Below are positions 1 through 5,129 of a DNA stretch of 5,146 nucleotides, piece by piece (position 1 is the first letter of the stretch; every line of letters starts with the position of its first letter). The notes below the pieces were generated by a model. The model saw only the letters and a list, made by a program, of their open reading frames with translations, did no database searches and was not told the origin of the DNA. This stretch comes from Candidatus Forterrea sp. Lineage in GTDB: Archaea; Iainarchaeota; Iainarchaeia; Iainarchaeales; JAAZKV01. The stretch is taken from contig DYDN01000060.1 in NCBI GenBank assembly GCA_020717885.1, positions 1-5,146 on the forward strand. Reading direction: 5' to 3'. The position numbers and the translations under genes are program-made.

Positions 1-1
1 A

Positions 2-17
2 AGTAATACAAATTACT
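2..17. repeat. Short inverted repeat upstream of the Nudix gene
   Basis: AGTAAT and ATTACT form perfect 6-bp arms around a 4-base spacer. The site lies about 60 bases before the Nudix promoter, so it could be an operator or the remains of something lying left of the window. The arms are short and A/T-rich, so chance is a real possibility. Confidence 0.3.
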
Positions 18-27
18 CGCAAAGCAA

Positions 28-45
28 GCTTTAAAAACGTAGCCC
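28..45 (+). repeat. Copy 1 of a dispersed 18-bp intergenic motif
   Basis: GCTTTAAAAACG, two variable bases, then GCCC occurs here and again at 2237-2254, matching at 16 of 18 positions with identical spacing. Both copies are in non-coding DNA beside GCCC/GGGC stems. In this copy the GCCC (42-45) can pair with GGGC at 52-55 across a 6-base loop, and GCCCC (42-46) can alternatively pair with GGGGC at 90-94. The A/T part (30-37) could also serve as a second TATA box, giving a leader of roughly 45 bases for the Nudix gene. Confidence 0.4.
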
Positions 46-75
46 CGAACTGGGCGAAAATAACGATAAAAGCAC

Positions 76-83
76 TTTAAATT
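76..83 (+). promoter_or_regulatory. TATA box for the Nudix hydrolase gene
   Basis: TTTAAATT is centred about 26.5 bases before the ATG at 106. That is the normal archaeal distance from TATA box to transcription start, so the transcript is predicted to be leaderless or nearly so. An A-rich BRE-like stretch (GATAAAAG) lies just upstream. No ribosome binding site is visible before the ATG, which agrees with leaderless initiation. Confidence 0.5.
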
Positions 84-105
84 GGTTTTGGGGCAAAGTA
101 TTTTC

Positions 106-570
106 ATGAAAAAAGTGATGAATACAGGGCTAATACTTAAAGGAAACAAGCCCCTACTTGGAATGAAGAAAAGGGGATTTGGAGAAGGAAGATGGAACGG
201 ATTTGGCGGCAAGGTAAAAGAAGGGAAAACCATTGAAGGCGCAATGGCAATAGAGTTTGAGGAAGAGTGCAATATTAAAGTAATTCAGAGTGAAAAAGTT
301 GGTTTAATTGATTTTGAATTCGAAAATGCCCCAGTTATTTTGGAAGTACACTTTTATAGAATAATAAAATACTTGGGCGAACCAATTGAGACAGAGGAAA
401 TGAGACCACAGTGGTTTAGTACGAATGAACTCCCTTTTGAGAAAATGTGGCCGGATGATAAACACTGGATGCCAATATTTCTAAAAGGGAAAAAGTTTTC
501 CGGTAAAATACTATTCAAGGACCCAAACACAATAATCAAAGCGGATTTAAAAGAAGTGAATGGGTTTTAG
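106..570 (+). CDS. MTH1/NUDT1-like Nudix hydrolase (oxidised purine dNTP pyrophosphatase family)
   Basis: This 154-residue protein resembles the MTH1 family along its whole length (human MTH1 is about 156 residues). Family members hydrolyse oxidised purine nucleoside triphosphates such as 8-oxo-dGTP to monophosphates, keeping them out of DNA. The family's long GFGxGRWNGFGGKV block is present at 24-37, with the base-contacting Asn at 31. TEEMRPQWF is at 96-104, and MWPDDKHW at 114-121 carries the Trp and the two Asp that read the purine in MTH1 (W115, D117, D118). The Nudix box (35-57) is altered: the first Glu is Lys41, the Arg of REXXEE is Ile49, and the last Gly is Asn56. The metal-binding glutamates E50, E53 and E54 remain. 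I chose ATG 106 because a TATA box lies 26 bases upstream; an in-frame TTG at 82 would place the promoter inside the gene. Family assignment is firm, substrate and activity are inferred. Confidence 0.9.
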   Translation: MKKVMNTGLILKGNKPLLGMKKRGFGEGRWNGFGGKVKEGKTIEGAMAIEFEEECNIKVIQSEKVGLIDFEFENAPVILEVHFYRIIKYLGEPIETEEMRPQWFSTNELPFEKMWPDDKHWMPIFLKGKKFSGKILFKDPNTIIKADLKEVNGF

Positions 571-602
571 ACTTTTGAATTTTTATTTTGCACCCTGTTT
601 TT
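571..602 (+). terminator. T-rich terminator after the Nudix gene
   Basis: Directly after the TAG stop come three T runs on the plus strand (580-584, 586-589, 598-602). Archaeal RNA polymerase terminates at such runs without needing a hairpin. The stretch lies between convergent genes and is A-rich on the minus strand, so it should act for the plus strand only. Confidence 0.5.
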
Positions 603-605
603 CAA

Positions 606-2216
606 TTAATATTTCCTCTTCGCCTTCCCGGTGAACCCCGCTATTTGGGGCTGCGGAAGATTTGATTCCTTTGCGAAATCCTTCGCGAGCTTTAATGAAG
701 AGAATCCTTTCACGCTCGCAAAATTCTTTCCTGTGTGAAGAACACGATAACCCTCTTTTTCTGAGAACTCGCGAAACTTCGCGATTGTCGCTTCCTGGAT
801 TGAAACAATGCTCTTTGCTAGCTGTGTAGAAAAGAATTTTGAGTTAGTGTTTGTAAGTTGTGTTGGCAGCGCACAAAGAACATTGCTAAGCGCAGAGAAA
901 TAGAACTTAAAATAAAAGTACTCAAAAGTACTGTGAAATAAAGAGGACTCAAAAGCATCAACGAGTTTTCTTACTTCAAACATCTCCGAATTTAATGCGC
1001 GCACCTCTTTTGAGAAAAAACTCTCATTCTTTAAGCAAAACCAATTAAGTTCGTGGGAAGGGTTTTGTGATTGCGAATTATTTTCTTGTGTACTTGGTGA
1101 AACTACATCACTTTTACCTGAAACAAGAACTGCTTTTCCTTCGCCAATAAGCCTCTTTGCATCCATTAATGGAAGTAACTCAACCGAATCCTTGAAGAAT
1201 GGGCCAAGAGGAAAGGAGTTAAGGAAAAATTCTTTTCTTTTATTTACGCGCTGTTCTTTTGCGGGATTTGTATTATGATAATCAAACGCGAAGCTCCCTG
1301 AAGAGGATTCAAAGAACAAATTATCTTCTATGAATTTTATTTTAATTAAAGAAGAAGGAAGCAAATTCTTTGATTCGAGTGTTATTGGGTTACAGCACGC
1401 GCAATTCTTTGTTTCAGGACCAATGTTAAAGAAATTATTTGAGAAGAGCTCTGCCCACACAAGCGAGAAATCAATTTTTGAGGTGGAATCGCGGGAAAGT
1501 GGATCATAATCACTTGAAGAAAATACTTTATCATTCTTTTCAAATGCGAGTGCTTCCCCGTGGCGGAAAAAAACATTCTCCAAGAACAATTCAACTCTTT
1601 CCCCGATTTCTTTTGGAACTTTTTCAAGAGGAACACGCAAAATTGAACTCCAAGCTGACTGCTCAACTAAAAAGAGCGCGTCACTTTCATTAACCTTAAG
1701 CGCTTCGGCAAAAGGAATTTCTTTTGTAAGGAAAAAACCAAGGTCCTTAACGCGGCAAAGACCCTGGCTGTTTGTATTCACTTGCTCTGTCGGCGAATAA
1801 GTGCCCTCCCCAACTTTATAGAACTCCTCTCCAAGCTTCTCAAAAGAATCAAAGTATGCCCAATCCTTTTCAAGCAAAAATGCGCGCTCAACTTCCAGTG
1901 CTAAAGGCAATTTATTAATGTGTAAGGCCAATGCGTTTGAGATTTTCTTTAAATTTGAATAGGAAAGAGCACGAAGAAAAACAAGTCCATTCTTTTCATC
2001 CACACTAAAACCCTTAAACCCAAGCGAAAGCACTAGCTCAGAAAGCGTATCTGCCTCAATTCCGGCAAATGAGGTAAAAGGAAAGAAGCGGTGACGCTGA
2101 ACTACTTTGTGAGCCTTATTTGAGAACTCCACAAACATCTCTGCCTTTGGCTCATTATAGGTAACTTTTGTTAAGTAATAAACTTCTTGTGTGGGGTACG
2201 CATTGTGCTTTGACAT
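606..2216 (-). CDS. Uncharacterised protein, possibly an inactivated family B DNA polymerase relative
   Basis: This 536-residue protein is not one I can name with certainty. Residues 40-126 (FFPF at 44-47, then LEVERAFLLEKDWAYFDSF at 107-125) resemble the N-terminal domain of archaeal family B polymerases. Near the C terminus, a helical stretch at 465-490 followed by GYRVLHTGKNFASV (489-502) and SLKLAKDFAKESN (507-519) lines up with the palm region around motif C. The catalytic DTD is replaced by TGK. YFKFYFSALSNV (435-446) sits where motif B would be, but lacks the expected K/NSxYG residues. I see no DIE-type exonuclease motif, no SLYPS motif A and no thumb domain; normal enzymes have about 780 residues or more. 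The middle holds a Cys cluster (C272, C274, C275), possibly metal-binding, and a polar Ser/Asn/Gln linker (368-390). ATG 2216 is preferred over 2351 because a TATA box lies 26 bases before it and the extra 45 codons cover promoter and hairpin sequence. The coding call is firm; the polymerase link is an eyeballed alignment only. Confidence 0.5.
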   Translation of the reverse strand: MSKHNAYPTQEVYYLTKVTYNEPKAEMFVEFSNKAHKVVQRHRFFPFTSFAGIEADTLSELVLSLGFKGFSVDEKNGLVFLRALSYSNLKKISNALALHINKLPLALEVERAFLLEKDWAYFDSFEKLGEEFYKVGEGTYSPTEQVNTNSQGLCRVKDLGFFLTKEIPFAEALKVNESDALFLVEQSAWSSILRVPLEKVPKEIGERVELFLENVFFRHGEALAFEKNDKVFSSSDYDPLSRDSTSKIDFSLVWAELFSNNFFNIGPETKNCACCNPITLESKNLLPSSLIKIKFIEDNLFFESSSGSFAFDYHNTNPAKEQRVNKRKEFFLNSFPLGPFFKDSVELLPLMDAKRLIGEGKAVLVSGKSDVVSPSTQENNSQSQNPSHELNWFCLKNESFFSKEVRALNSEMFEVRKLVDAFESSLFHSTFEYFYFKFYFSALSNVLCALPTQLTNTNSKFFSTQLAKSIVSIQEATIAKFREFSEKEGYRVLHTGKNFASVKGFSSLKLAKDFAKESNLPQPQIAGFTGKAKRKY

Positions 2217-2236
2217 GACACAAGCCCTTTTTTTGG

Positions 2237-2254
2237 GCTTTAAAAACGCTGCCC
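2237..2254. repeat. Copy 2 of the dispersed 18-bp intergenic motif
   Basis: GCTTTAAAAACG, two bases, GCCC, as at 28-45. Here the A/T core, read on the minus strand, coincides with the proximal TATA box of the polymerase-like gene. The sharing may therefore reflect a common promoter design rather than a mobile repeat. Confidence 0.4.
2239..2246 (-). promoter_or_regulatory. Proximal TATA box of the polymerase-like gene
   Basis: TTTTTAAA on the minus strand is centred about 26 bases before the ATG at 2216, which fits a leaderless archaeal transcript. No ribosome binding site is visible before that ATG, which agrees. The upstream BRE position is not A-rich, so the match is partial. Confidence 0.45.
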
Positions 2255-2314
2255 AAGTGCCGTGCCGGTGGTCGGAATTTCTATCGGCAAAACACTTCCA
2301 GGTTTTGTAGAAAT

Positions 2315-2324
2315 GATATATAAA
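2315..2324 (-). promoter_or_regulatory. Distal TATA box of the polymerase-like gene
   Basis: TTTATATATC on the minus strand is preceded by the A-rich stretch GAAAATTTAAGC and is the closest match to an archaeal TATA consensus here. It would start RNA near 2293 and give a leader of about 75 bases that includes both alternative hairpins. Together with the proximal box it suggests two start sites, one leaderless and one with a structured leader. Confidence 0.45.
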
Positions 2325-2472
2325 GCTTAAATTTTCTCGCAAAAGTGGCAAGAATTAAACCCGATTTGTCAAAAAAAGGAAACCTAGTTTAAAAGCAAGT
2401 ATGATTTCTACAGAACCACACTTCCAAAAAGAAGTTAAAGTGCAAAAACACGATATCTCAATCACCAAAAAA

Positions 2473-2482
2473 CATATATATC
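2473..2482 (+). promoter_or_regulatory. TATA box of the toxin-antitoxin operon
   Basis: CATATATATC is a good archaeal TATA box, with an A-rich BRE-like run (ACCAAAAAA) just upstream. Transcription would start near 2502-2505, about 70 bases before the antitoxin ATG. The box is embedded in an imperfect inverted repeat (2474-2496, 9-base arms with one G-T mismatch around five T). A repressor bound there would block TBP, as expected for an autoregulated toxin-antitoxin operon. Confidence 0.55.
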
Positions 2483-2501
2483 TTTTTGATATGTATTTGC
2501 T

Positions 2502-2591
2502 ATGGTGGTAAAAATGGGTCCGAGAATTTCTTGGAAATTCGAGGGGCATAAAACCACTCAAAGGTGGTTTTATGGTAGATTTGTTGATTAG
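2502..2591 (+). CDS. Possible 29-residue leader peptide overlapping the antitoxin start
   Basis: A short ORF begins with ATG 2502, placed about 26 bases after the TATA box, so it could be translated from a leaderless transcript. A second in-frame ATG at 2514 follows GGTGGT (2504-2509) and gives a 25-residue form. The peptide is rich in aromatic and basic residues (three Trp) and matches no family I recognise. It runs through both inverted repeats and stops at 2591, 20 bases inside the antitoxin gene in another frame. Ribosomes on it would open the hairpin that covers the antitoxin start. Support is positional only. Confidence 0.3.
   Translation: MVVKMGPRISWKFEGHKTTQRWFYGRFVD
2524..2540. repeat. 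7-bp inverted repeat in the antitoxin leader
   Basis: GAATTTC and GAAATTC are perfect arms around a TTG spacer. As DNA this is a compact palindrome of the size recognised by dimeric ribbon-helix-helix repressors. As RNA it is a small hairpin just 5' of the larger one. Its position just after the predicted start site makes an operator for the antitoxin a reasonable inference. Confidence 0.45.
2547..2574 (+). promoter_or_regulatory. Perfect hairpin enclosing the antitoxin RBS and start codon
   Basis: CATAAAACCAC (2547-2557) and GTGGTTTTATG (2564-2574) are perfect 11-bp reverse complements around the 6-base loop TCAAAG. The 3' arm ends exactly with the antitoxin ATG (2572-2574), and the ribosome binding site GGTGGT (2563-2568) is almost entirely paired. 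In RNA this would hide the start from ribosomes until opened by an upstream ribosome, a protein or heat. As DNA it is also a 28-bp palindrome that could be an operator. Confidence 0.65.
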
Positions 2592-2838
2592 AACGCAACC
2601 AGCACAGGACTTAATCCTTGATAAACTCACAAAAATGGGTATCTTCAAAACAAGGAGCGAGGCAATACGCGCCGGGATTATGGGGCTGAACAAAGAATAT
2701 AATTTGTTCAAAAACGCGCAAGATATTGAAGATGAGCTAGTTGTAAAGAAAATGCTCAAAATACAGGAAGAGGATAAACGAGGAAAAAGAAACTATGTCA
2801 CTCTAAGAGAATTCCAAAAAAAACATGGATTAAAGTGA
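2572..2838 (+). CDS. Ribbon-helix-helix antitoxin
   Basis: This 88-residue protein is the likely antitoxin partner of the RelE-like toxin that follows 9 bases later. A short N-terminal strand (VDLLIRT, 2-8), a helix (about 10-21), the turn around G23, and a second helix starting TRSEAIRAGI (27-36) match the ribbon-helix-helix fold, which binds operator DNA as a dimer. The charged middle (about 47-72) and the tail TLREFQKKHGLK (77-88) should be the toxin-wrapping segment, as in RelB/ParD-like antitoxins. ATG 2572 has GGTGGT three bases upstream and keeps the whole fold. The start sits inside a perfect hairpin, so translation may be controlled as well as transcription. The antitoxin role rests on gene order and fold; the exact subfamily is not clear. 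Confidence 0.8.
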   Translation: MVDLLIRTQPAQDLILDKLTKMGIFKTRSEAIRAGIMGLNKEYNLFKNAQDIEDELVVKKMLKIQEEDKRGKRNYVTLREFQKKHGLK

Positions 2839-2847
2839 CGTGAGAAA

Positions 2848-3105
2848 ATGTTTGAAGTGGTTCTTGATTCAGAGGCTGAAGAGCAATTTAACTCAATTGA
2901 TAAAGGACAAAAAGAAAAACTTGGAAAGAAGATTGCTCAATTACAAGAACTTGTAAAAGTAAGGCACCTCAGACACGGATTGCCATTCTCTGTGGTTGAG
3001 GTGGGACAATACAGAATCTGTTTTGAAGAGAGTGAAAACATTAGAAAAATAAGATTTGTTGGAACACACAAACAATATGAAAAATGGTACAAAGAGTTTC
3101 GTTAA
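2848..3105 (+). CDS. RelE/ParE-superfamily toxin
   Basis: This 85-residue protein has the full length and pattern of a RelE-type toxin: EVVLDSEAEEQF at 3-14, a basic two-helix segment (19-38), RHLRHGLPFSVVEVGQYRI at 39-57, and a final strand plus helix with FVGTHKQYEKWY at 70-81. RelE enzymes cut mRNA in the ribosomal A site. Candidate working residues by family are R39, R42, R56, H74 and Y77, all present, so the toxin looks intact. The relative ParE inhibits gyrase, but the GLPxxVxEVGxYRI segment and the HKQYEKWY tail fit RelE better. GTGAG (2840-2844) is its ribosome binding site. Co-transcription with the antitoxin is implied by the 9-base gap. Its stop is only 3 bases from the convergent herA stop and I see no strong terminator. 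Confidence 0.85.
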   Translation: MFEVVLDSEAEEQFNSIDKGQKEKLGKKIAQLQELVKVRHLRHGLPFSVVEVGQYRICFEESENIRKIRFVGTHKQYEKWYKEFR

Positions 3106-3108
3106 AAT

Positions 3109-4638
3109 TCACAAAAACGAATTAACTTCCTCATCCCTCTTTTCTTCGCCCAAAGCAAACGCCCTTGCTGAATCTTCTAGCGTAGTTTCGTGCCTGCTCG
3201 GCTGGGATTTGCGCAGACGAACTTTGAAGAATGTCGGCGAACCAACTGCTTCCCCAACAACAATCGCTTCCCCCACACGCAGAGAGGATATCGCACGCTC
3301 GGTACTTGAATCAATTCCCTCACAGGACTCCGCAATATGCTTCAAGTCATAGGGGTTAGTTACACGAAGAATAATATTTGTATTGCAATTTGCAAGAGTT
3401 GTTGTATCAAGTCTTTTTGGCCGCTGGGAGATTACTACAAGAGATGCCCCAAACTTTCTTCCCTCTCTTGCGATTGTTCGAAGTGAAGAACGCGCAACCG
3501 CATGCTCCGCGGCTGTTCCTTCGGGAATAAAGTTATGCGCTTCCTCAACAAATAATGCAAAGGGTGGAATCTTTTTTGAGTGGCCCCTTCGCTCGTGGAA
3601 AAGCTTTCCTGATAAGTACGCTACAATCACCTGTTTCTTTTTTTCCGAGGTTAATCCATTCAAGTCAATTACTAAAAGCTGCCCCGGTTTAACAAAATCA
3701 ATTATTCCCGGTTCATCAATTTTACCAAATAAATTCAAATCATCAAGCTCTGAGACTACTGCGTGCAATGATGCAGCGGTTTTCTCATTATCAACATTCT
3801 CAATCTCCGCACGCACCGCGTTTAAATCAAATGGCCCCGCGCCTGAACGCATCTCATCGTTTAATTTGTGAAAAATCTTTGAAATTTCTCTCTTTTGATT
3901 TGGAGAAAGCTCCACTATTTGCGAAATCATTCCAATATGTACTTTTGAACATGCAATTCTGATTTTTGTTCCATCAATTATTTTTGTTTTCGGGGAAAAA
4001 TCAACAAACGTTTTTGATTCTGATTGCTTAATTGGTTCGCCAAAGCAAGTATATTCCCCATGCGTATCAATTACCACAACTCCAATTTGCCCCTGCTCTT
4101 TTTTTCTTGAAAGAAGCTCTTCTAATAGAACAGAAATAAAATAAGATTTACCTGCACCGCTTGTTGCAACAATCGCGAGGTGCTTTTGAAGAAGCCTTGA
4201 GAGATTTACTTTTAATTCAACATCATGAAACTGCAAGCGCCCAAGATTTAATCCATCTGTTTGCAAATTAAGGAATTTTTTTATTCTCTCATTATCCGCA
4301 AGGAATACTTTTGAACCGGGGGAGGGCGGAAAAGTGGTTCTTTGAATCCCCGCATCAGTAAAAACCCCCAGTGGTTTTGCTTTTGCGATTAAGAATTCCC
4401 ACTCACTAGCCGGAAAATTCTTTTCAAGCTCAGCCCCAATAACCTTAACCGAGTCAGGGCGCTCAAAATACCTATTTGTTTTAATTACATCCTCAACAAG
4501 AAGCATCATTGTTCCTTCTGAATACTCAAGCTCCGCAAACATCCCCTTATGCGCCTTACCCTCATTCACAACAAAATCAACGCTTGAAGGAGAAGGCCCT
4601 TCCATTGAAGAAACTACTGTACCGAGTTGTTCACGCAT
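3109..4638 (-). CDS. herA: HerA-like DNA translocase/helicase ATPase
   Basis: This 509-residue protein is a complete HerA-family ATPase, a hexameric pump that drives DNA during archaeal end resection, usually with the nuclease NurA. The N-terminal 70 residues are a HAS-barrel type beta domain (GTVVSSMEG through DVIKTNRYF). Walker A is ATSGAGKS at 158-165 (K164), with Ala in place of the usual first Gly. VVVIDTHGEY (187-196) is the typical second-strand signature. FVEEAHNF (363-370) is Walker B with catalytic E366. LRTIAREGRKFG (386-397) offers arginine-finger candidates, and VVISQRP (401-407) is the sensor strand. The C terminus is charged. ATG 4638 is chosen over 4680 because GTGAT (4643-4647) precedes it and it starts one base after the upstream stop; the longer form would overlap that gene. 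No nurA lies in the window. Size matches known HerA proteins of roughly 500-570 residues. Confidence 0.88.
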   Translation of the reverse strand: MREQLGTVVSSMEGPSPSSVDFVVNEGKAHKGMFAELEYSEGTMMLLVEDVIKTNRYFERPDSVKVIGAELEKNFPASEWEFLIAKAKPLGVFTDAGIQRTTFPPSPGSKVFLADNERIKKFLNLQTDGLNLGRLQFHDVELKVNLSRLLQKHLAIVATSGAGKSYFISVLLEELLSRKKEQGQIGVVVIDTHGEYTCFGEPIKQSESKTFVDFSPKTKIIDGTKIRIACSKVHIGMISQIVELSPNQKREISKIFHKLNDEMRSGAGPFDLNAVRAEIENVDNEKTAASLHAVVSELDDLNLFGKIDEPGIIDFVKPGQLLVIDLNGLTSEKKKQVIVAYLSGKLFHERRGHSKKIPPFALFVEEAHNFIPEGTAAEHAVARSSLRTIAREGRKFGASLVVISQRPKRLDTTTLANCNTNIILRVTNPYDLKHIAESCEGIDSSTERAISSLRVGEAIVVGEAVGSPTFFKVRLRKSQPSRHETTLEDSARAFALGEEKRDEEVNSFL

Positions 4639-4639
4639 T

Positions 4640-4846
4640 TCAATCACTTCCGAATAACTTTGATTTCTTAGCCACCACACTCGGGGCGAGCTGCTGGCGT
4701 GTTGCTCTCCACTTGATTCTTCTCATGTTTGCATTTTCCTTTAAAGCAGCAAGCACCCTTTTTGTTCTGACTAGTTCTTGTTCAACTTTTGCATTAACAT
4801 CATCAAGACGCGTCATTGCTTTTTCAGCCTCATTTTCATTCCCCAT
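4640..4846 (-). CDS. Small charged, probably coiled-coil protein in the herA operon
   Basis: This 68-residue protein belongs to no family I recognise. Residues 5-40 are rich in Glu, Lys, Arg, Ala and Leu without Pro or Gly and have spaced V/L/I positions, as in a coiled coil. From 41 on it becomes basic (MRRIKWRATRQQ) and ends KSKLFGSD. The start is well supported: GGTGA (4852-4856) lies 5 bases before ATG 4846. The gene overlaps the preceding HAD gene by 11 bases, and its stop is one base before the herA ATG. Its last codons also supply the herA ribosome binding site. Such coupling suggests fixed stoichiometry with, or function near, HerA, but this is inference. No transmembrane segment or signal peptide is visible. 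Confidence 0.75.
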   Translation of the reverse strand: MGNENEAEKAMTRLDDVNAKVEQELVRTKRVLAALKENANMRRIKWRATRQQLAPSVVAKKSKLFGSD

Positions 4847-5120
4847 TTAATTCACCAATCACTTTATGCAATTCAAAAAAGGAGGTTATTACAAACTCCG
4901 GATTTGCAATCGCCTCATCTACTTTTTTACCCGAACGATTTATTAGACAATTGTGCATGCCCGCACCTTGCGCTCCGCCAATATCCGCGCGAAGAGAATC
5001 CCCAACCATCAGGGCTTCACTTGGCTTGACTTTGAGTTTTTTCAATACCTGCAAAAAGCCCTTCTTATTTGGCTTAAGGCTTTGTTGAAAGTCCGTGTTT
5101 TTGTTTGTAAAGGGGCTTTT
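4836..5120 (-). pseudogene. HAD-superfamily hydrolase, C-terminal part, 5' end disrupted
   Basis: The open frame encodes 94 residues matching the second half of a haloacid-dehalogenase-like phosphatase. It contains the motif III lysine in LKPNKKGF, then PSEALMVGDSLRADIGGAQGAGM spread over the motif IV region (GDSLRAD supplies the acidic metal ligands). The nucleophile motif DxDxT, motif II and the cap domain, about 120 residues in normal family members, are absent. An in-frame TAA at 5121-5123 closes the frame upstream, and the first possible start in frame is a TTG at 5054, which would drop the motif III lysine. A frameshift, a rearrangement, or an assembly error near the window end would explain this. 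The gene overlaps the next one by 11 bases, so it remains the head of the visible herA operon. Family call is good; pseudogene status is uncertain. Confidence 0.65.
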
Positions 5121-5129
5121 TTATGCCCC
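5112..5129. repeat. GGGGC/GCCCC hairpin at the break in the HAD gene
   Basis: GGGGC (5112-5116) and GCCCC (5125-5129) form a perfect 5-bp stem around an 8-base T-rich loop. It lies exactly where the HAD reading frame is interrupted, and in form it resembles the GC-stem, T-loop hairpin at 2222-2240. On the plus strand the T run lies in the loop, not after the stem, so it is not a classical bacterial-type terminator. Confidence 0.4.

Larger units (their letters stand above)
2222..2256 (-). other. Two mutually exclusive hairpins before the polymerase-like gene
   Basis: AAGCCC (2222-2227) and GGGCTT (2235-2240) form a 6-bp stem around a run of seven T. The same GGGC, as TTGGGC (2233-2238), can instead pair with GCCCAA (2251-2256) around a 12-base loop. 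The two structures share bases, so only one can form at a time, as in an attenuator or switch. They would be in RNA only if transcription starts at the distal TATA box (2315-2324); with the proximal box they lie upstream of the transcript. Confidence 0.4.

Noticed and set aside
82..105. TTG start extending the Nudix protein by 8 residues
   Set aside because: It lies in the TATA box and adds residues not seen in the family; ATG 106 matches the family start and the promoter spacing.
2217..2351. 45-codon N-terminal extension of the polymerase-like gene
   Set aside because: It covers both TATA boxes and the hairpins, and its residues show no domain pattern.
2401..2511. 36-codon plus-strand ORF before the toxin-antitoxin operon
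   Set aside because: It runs through the promoter of the operon, has no well-placed TATA box or ribosome binding site, and resembles nothing I know.
2355..2759. 134-codon minus-strand ORF opposite the antitoxin
   Set aside because: It is antisense to a well-supported gene and its promoter, with a low-complexity Ser/Phe-rich product typical of a shadow frame.
3098..3121. TTCGTT/AACGAA inverted repeat at the toxin-herA junction as a two-way terminator
   Set aside because: Six-bp arms with a 12-base spacer and no following T run on either strand are too weak to call.
3383..3871. 162-codon plus-strand ORF inside herA
   Set aside because: It is antisense to the conserved ATPase core, and its Ser-rich product has no family pattern.
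4639..4680. 14-codon N-terminal extension of herA
   Set aside because: It overlaps the 68-residue gene in another frame and has no ribosome binding site; the ATG at 4638 has a good one.
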